A stretch of DNA of 64,000 bases from contig JAFKKM010000023.1 of the NCBI GenBank assembly GCA_017305555.1, positions 20,622 through 84,621 on the forward strand, in the 5' to 3' direction. This stretch comes from Hyphomicrobiales bacterium (GTDB lineage: Bacteria > Pseudomonadota > Alphaproteobacteria > Rhizobiales > Xanthobacteraceae). The notes under the pieces were generated by a model. It made no database searches, was not told where the DNA came from, and was given only the letters and a program-made list of their open reading frames with translations. Of the stretch, positions 61,817 to 64,000 are shown one piece after another. Position 1 is the stretch's first letter. Every line of letters begins with the position of its first letter. Position numbers and translations under genes: made by a program.

Positions 61817-62797
61817 TCAATCCGACGCCGCCGGTTGCCACAGCGCGATCATGCCATCGAGGGTCAACCGATCCACCGCCTGCGCGACGTTGGACTGCGC
61901 AACACGGCGCGCGAGACCATCGAGACCGAGCGCGTTGAGCGTCAGCGACGCGGCCGTGCGCAGGAATGTGAGGTCGCCGAAACGCGGCGCCAGCTTGTAG
62001 TCGCGCACCGGCAGATCGGGCTTCACCTTCTTTTCAGCAACCAGCCACGCCACCGCGGTTTTCTCGTCGCCGAGCTGATCGATCAGCTTGAGACCGATGG
62101 CCTGACGCCCGGTGAAAACACGGCCGTCCGCGACCTTGTCGAGTTGCGCCGCATCCATGCCGCGCCGGTTGCGTACCAGATCGCGAAACCATGCGTAGGA
62201 ATCCTTCACCAGCGCATCGAGCGCGGCGCGTGCCTCGGGACTGGTGGGCTCGTAGCCGTTCGGCGCAGCTTTCAGCGGCGAGGATTTGACCGATTCCACC
62301 TGCACACCGACGGTCTTCAGCAATTCGGTGAAGTTGGGATACTGAAACAGTACGCCGATCGAGCCGACCAGCGAACTTTGCTGCGCCACGATATGATCGG
62401 ACGCCAGCGCGGCGATATAGCCACCCGATGCGGCGAGCCCTTCGACCACTACCACCAGCGGCTTCTTGGCCTTCAGCCGCACCAGCGAATCGTAAAGCTG
62501 CTCGGAGCCGGCGGTGGTGCCGCCGGGTGAATTGATATGCACGATGACCGCGGAGACGGATGACTTCTCCAGCCGCTCAAGCGCCTCGACGCGCGCCTGA
62601 TCGCTGCGGATCAAGCCTTCGATGTTGATGCGCGCGATCGAGCCCGACCGCGACAGTGCCGAGCGCGCCGATGGCGCGGCCATCGGCCCGACGCCGACGA
62701 CGGCGGCAATCGCCACCACGACGGCGGTAACGCGCCAGAACGTCAGCTTGCGGCGGATGCGGCGGCGATCGAGGATCGCATCGGAATCGAGCGACAT
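61817..62797 (-). CDS. sppA: Signal peptide peptidase SppA, short type
   Basis: 326-aa inner-membrane serine protease that degrades cleaved signal peptides. One N-terminal helix ('FWRVTAVVVAIAAVVGVGPMAA', ~20-42) anchors it. Catalytic Ser124 in 'VEGLAASGGYIAALASD' and Lys176 in 'SSPLKAAPNGYEP', spaced 52 residues as in B. subtilis SppA (S147, K199). 'VSAVIVHINSPGGTTAGSEQLYD' is the S49 signature. Start at 62797 has AGGAG 6 nt upstream; the open frame beyond to 62878 is not supported. Between rpsA and ihfB, the conserved order. Confidence 0.96.
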   Translation of the reverse strand: MSLDSDAILDRRRIRRKLTFWRVTAVVVAIAAVVGVGPMAAPSARSALSRSGSIARINIEGLIRSDQARVEALERLEKSSVSAVIVHINSPGGTTAGSEQLYDSLVRLKAKKPLVVVVEGLAASGGYIAALASDHIVAQQSSLVGSIGVLFQYPNFTELLKTVGVQVESVKSSPLKAAPNGYEPTSPEARAALDALVKDSYAWFRDLVRNRRGMDAAQLDKVADGRVFTGRQAIGLKLIDQLGDEKTAVAWLVAEKKVKPDLPVRDYKLAPRFGDLTFLRTAASLTLNALGLDGLARRVAQSNVAQAVDRLTLDGMIALWQPAASD

Positions 62798-62922
62798 GGC
62801 AGGCTCCTGAGCGGTTGACTGCACGCCCTCGCGTGCAAGCCGCGCGGTTGTGCCCAAGCGGCATTGAGATGTCGTCACTGCAATACATCAATTGCGCGGC
62901 AATTTGAAGAAAGCGGGCCTTT

Positions 62923-63053
62923 GTCGTCCCCGCGCAGGCGGGGAGGGGAGACTCCGTGTCGTTTGTCGTTACGCGAGGCATTCATGGTGGTGTTGAGGCG
63001 CTATCCACATCGCGACTCCAGGGGTTATGGGTCCCTGCCTTCGCAGGGACGAC
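62923..63053. repeat. Inverted repeat, family E (GTCGTCCCCGCG...CAGGGACGAC)
   Basis: GTCGTCCCCGCGCAGGCGGG-GAGGGGAGACTCC at one end and GGGTCCCTGCCTTCGCAGGG-ACGAC at the other, ~130 bp apart; each end is itself a hairpin. Related to 4674-4705. Confidence 0.75.
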
Positions 63054-63120
63054 TGATAGAACAGTTCTTCGCAGCCGACTCTTGCCTCTCTGCCTGCTAA
63101 TCCATCGCAAACCCACAAAC

Positions 63121-63150
63121 AAAAAGGCCCCGGTTTGCACCAGGGCCTTG
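63121..63150 (-). terminator. rpsA: Rho-independent terminator of rpsA
   Basis: Minus strand: AAGGCCC - tggtgcaaacc - GGGGCCTTTTTG, 47 nt after the rpsA stop. Stem followed by a T-run. Confidence 0.88.
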
Positions 63151-63196
63151 ATGTGTGACGCGAGACGGACCGTACCGCCTCGCAACCGTTGTCGGC

Positions 63197-64000
63197 TTAC
63201 TTGCCGTCGCGCTGCTGCTTGAGCGCGGTGCCGAGAATATCGCCCAGCGTCGCGCCCGAATCGGACGAGCCGTACTGTGCGATGGCTTCCTTCTCTTCCG
63301 CCACTTCCAGCGCCTTGATCGACACCTGGACCTTGCGGGCCTTCTTGTCGAACTGGATGACGCGGGCATCGACCTTTTCGCCAACGGCGAAACGCTCAGA
63401 GCGCTGGTCGTTGCGGTCGCGCGCCAGTTCCGAGCGCTTGATGAAGGTGGTGAAGTCGGTGCCGGCGATCTGCACGTCGATGCCGCCATCCTTCACGTCG
63501 AGCACTTCGCAGGTCACGACGGCGCCCTTCTTGACATCGCCCGGCTCGGCGAAGGGGTCGCCTTCAAGCTGCTTGATGCCCAGCGATATCCGCTCCTTCT
63601 CGACATCGACGTCGAGGACGATGGCCTTGACCATGTCGCCCTTCTTGAAGTTGTCGATGACCTGCTCGCCCGGCTGCTTCCAGTCGAGGTCGGACAGATG
63701 CACCATGCCGTCCACGTCGCCGTCGAGGCCAAGGAACAGACCGAATTCGGTCTTGTTCTTGACTTCGCCTTCGACGGTGGAGCCGACCGGGAACTTCTCG
63801 ACGAAGACTTCCCACGGATTGCGCATGGTCTGCTTGAGGCCCAGCGAAATCCGGCGCTTGACGGAATCGACTTCCAGCACCTGCACTTCGACTTCCTGCG
63901 AGGTCGAAACGATCTTGCCGGGGTGCATGTTCTTCTTGGTCCACGACATCTCCGAGACGTGGATCAAGCCTTCGATGCCCGGCTCCAGCTCGACGAACGC
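63197..64000 (-). CDS. rpsA: 30S ribosomal protein S1, C-terminal part (5' end beyond the window)
   Basis: C-terminal 267 residues of S1, the mRNA-binding protein that helps translation initiation. At least three S1 (OB-fold) repeats are visible: '...IEGLIHVSEMSWTKKNMHPGKIVSTSQEVEVQVLEVDSVKRRISLGLKQTMRNPW', 'STVEGEVKNKTEFGLFLGLDGDVDGMVHLSDLDWKQPGE', and 'GDVKKGAVVTCEVLDVKDGGIDVQIAGTDFTTFIKRSELA'. The Met at 63967 is internal; the frame stays open to the window end ('AFVELEPG' upstream). The unusual 'ISLGLKQ/ISLGIKQ' ends of the repeats are typical. Ends in the Lys/Gln tail 'KQQRDGK'. Confidence 0.97.
   Translation of the reverse strand, partial: AFVELEPGIEGLIHVSEMSWTKKNMHPGKIVSTSQEVEVQVLEVDSVKRRISLGLKQTMRNPWEVFVEKFPVGSTVEGEVKNKTEFGLFLGLDGDVDGMVHLSDLDWKQPGEQVIDNFKKGDMVKAIVLDVDVEKERISLGIKQLEGDPFAEPGDVKKGAVVTCEVLDVKDGGIDVQIAGTDFTTFIKRSELARDRNDQRSERFAVGEKVDARVIQFDKKARKVQVSIKALEVAEEKEAIAQYGSSDSGATLGDILGTALKQQRDGK

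Larger units (their letters stand above)
62798..63196. other. 399-nt space between rpsA and sppA
   Basis: Holds a family E repeat (62923-63053) and the rpsA terminator (63121-63150). Short open frames crossing it have no ribosome site and change frame inside the repeat. The sppA promoter must lie in 62798-62920, but no clear -35/-10 pair is seen. Confidence 0.6.

Overview
The window is chromosomal DNA from a high-GC alphaproteobacterium. Gene content, gene order and repeats point to the Bradyrhizobium/Rhodopseudomonas/Afipia/Tardiphaga group (Nitrobacteraceae). The main evidence is the blocks mutM | ubiE-ubiB-coaBC-dut, divL-tsaE/amgK-PilZ-murU-addB-addA-trxA and rpsA-sppA-ihfB-lapA-trpF-trpB-trpA-accD-folC, together with the palindromic intergenic repeats typical of these genomes. 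The genus is an inference. No phage, plasmid, insertion sequence, CRISPR array or integrase was seen; the region reads as core chromosome with a few accessory modules.

Layout. 1-12.5 kb: end of a short-chain dehydrogenase, a LysE-type exporter, sodC, a YbfB-type MFS carrier, leuB, two lineage-specific membrane/secreted proteins, asd, a beta carbonic anhydrase, a CitE-like lyase, purH behind a structured leader, and an Atg22-like MFS protein. 12.7-22 kb: gamma-glutamyltransferase, a glutathione transferase divergent from a DUF2239 gene with a two-palindrome promoter, a MATE pump, a DsbA-like isomerase, an SDR lacking the usual Tyr, a PanE-like reductase, a diheme cytochrome c and a sorbosone-dehydrogenase-like protein. 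22-27.5 kb: a DUF2235 membrane hydrolase, then an operon of metallophosphoesterase, cupredoxin, ECF sigma and anti-sigma. 27.6-31 kb: tRNA-Gly(GCC), a CnoX/YbbN-like protein, a LON-domain protein, a TetR/membrane-protein pair with twin operators, and a Trm112-like protein. 31.5-36.1 kb: an accessory operon of an AhpD-like protein, an acyl-CoA-dehydrogenase-like flavoprotein and a complete nitrate/sulfonate-type ABC importer.

36.2-64 kb is housekeeping. mutM and a VOC protein are followed by ubiE-ubiB-coaBC-dut. CoaBC carries an N-terminal ribbon-helix-helix domain resembling FitA-type antitoxins, sits behind a perfect 10-bp-arm palindrome, and lacks the flap cysteine. Next comes a cell-cycle and recycling block: a DivL-like kinase with Tyr in place of the phospho-His, a TsaE-AmgK fusion, PilZ, MurU, AddB, AddA and TrxA. 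The minus-strand block runs from ribosomal protein S1 (cut by the window end) through sppA, ihfB, lapA, trpF, trpB, trpA and accD to folC.

Intergenic spaces are heavily occupied by at least six families of short palindromic repeats, usually between gene 3' ends or as probable termination/processing elements. Three copies of one family share an extra internal hairpin. All functional calls come from reading translated motifs and context; no database search was possible.
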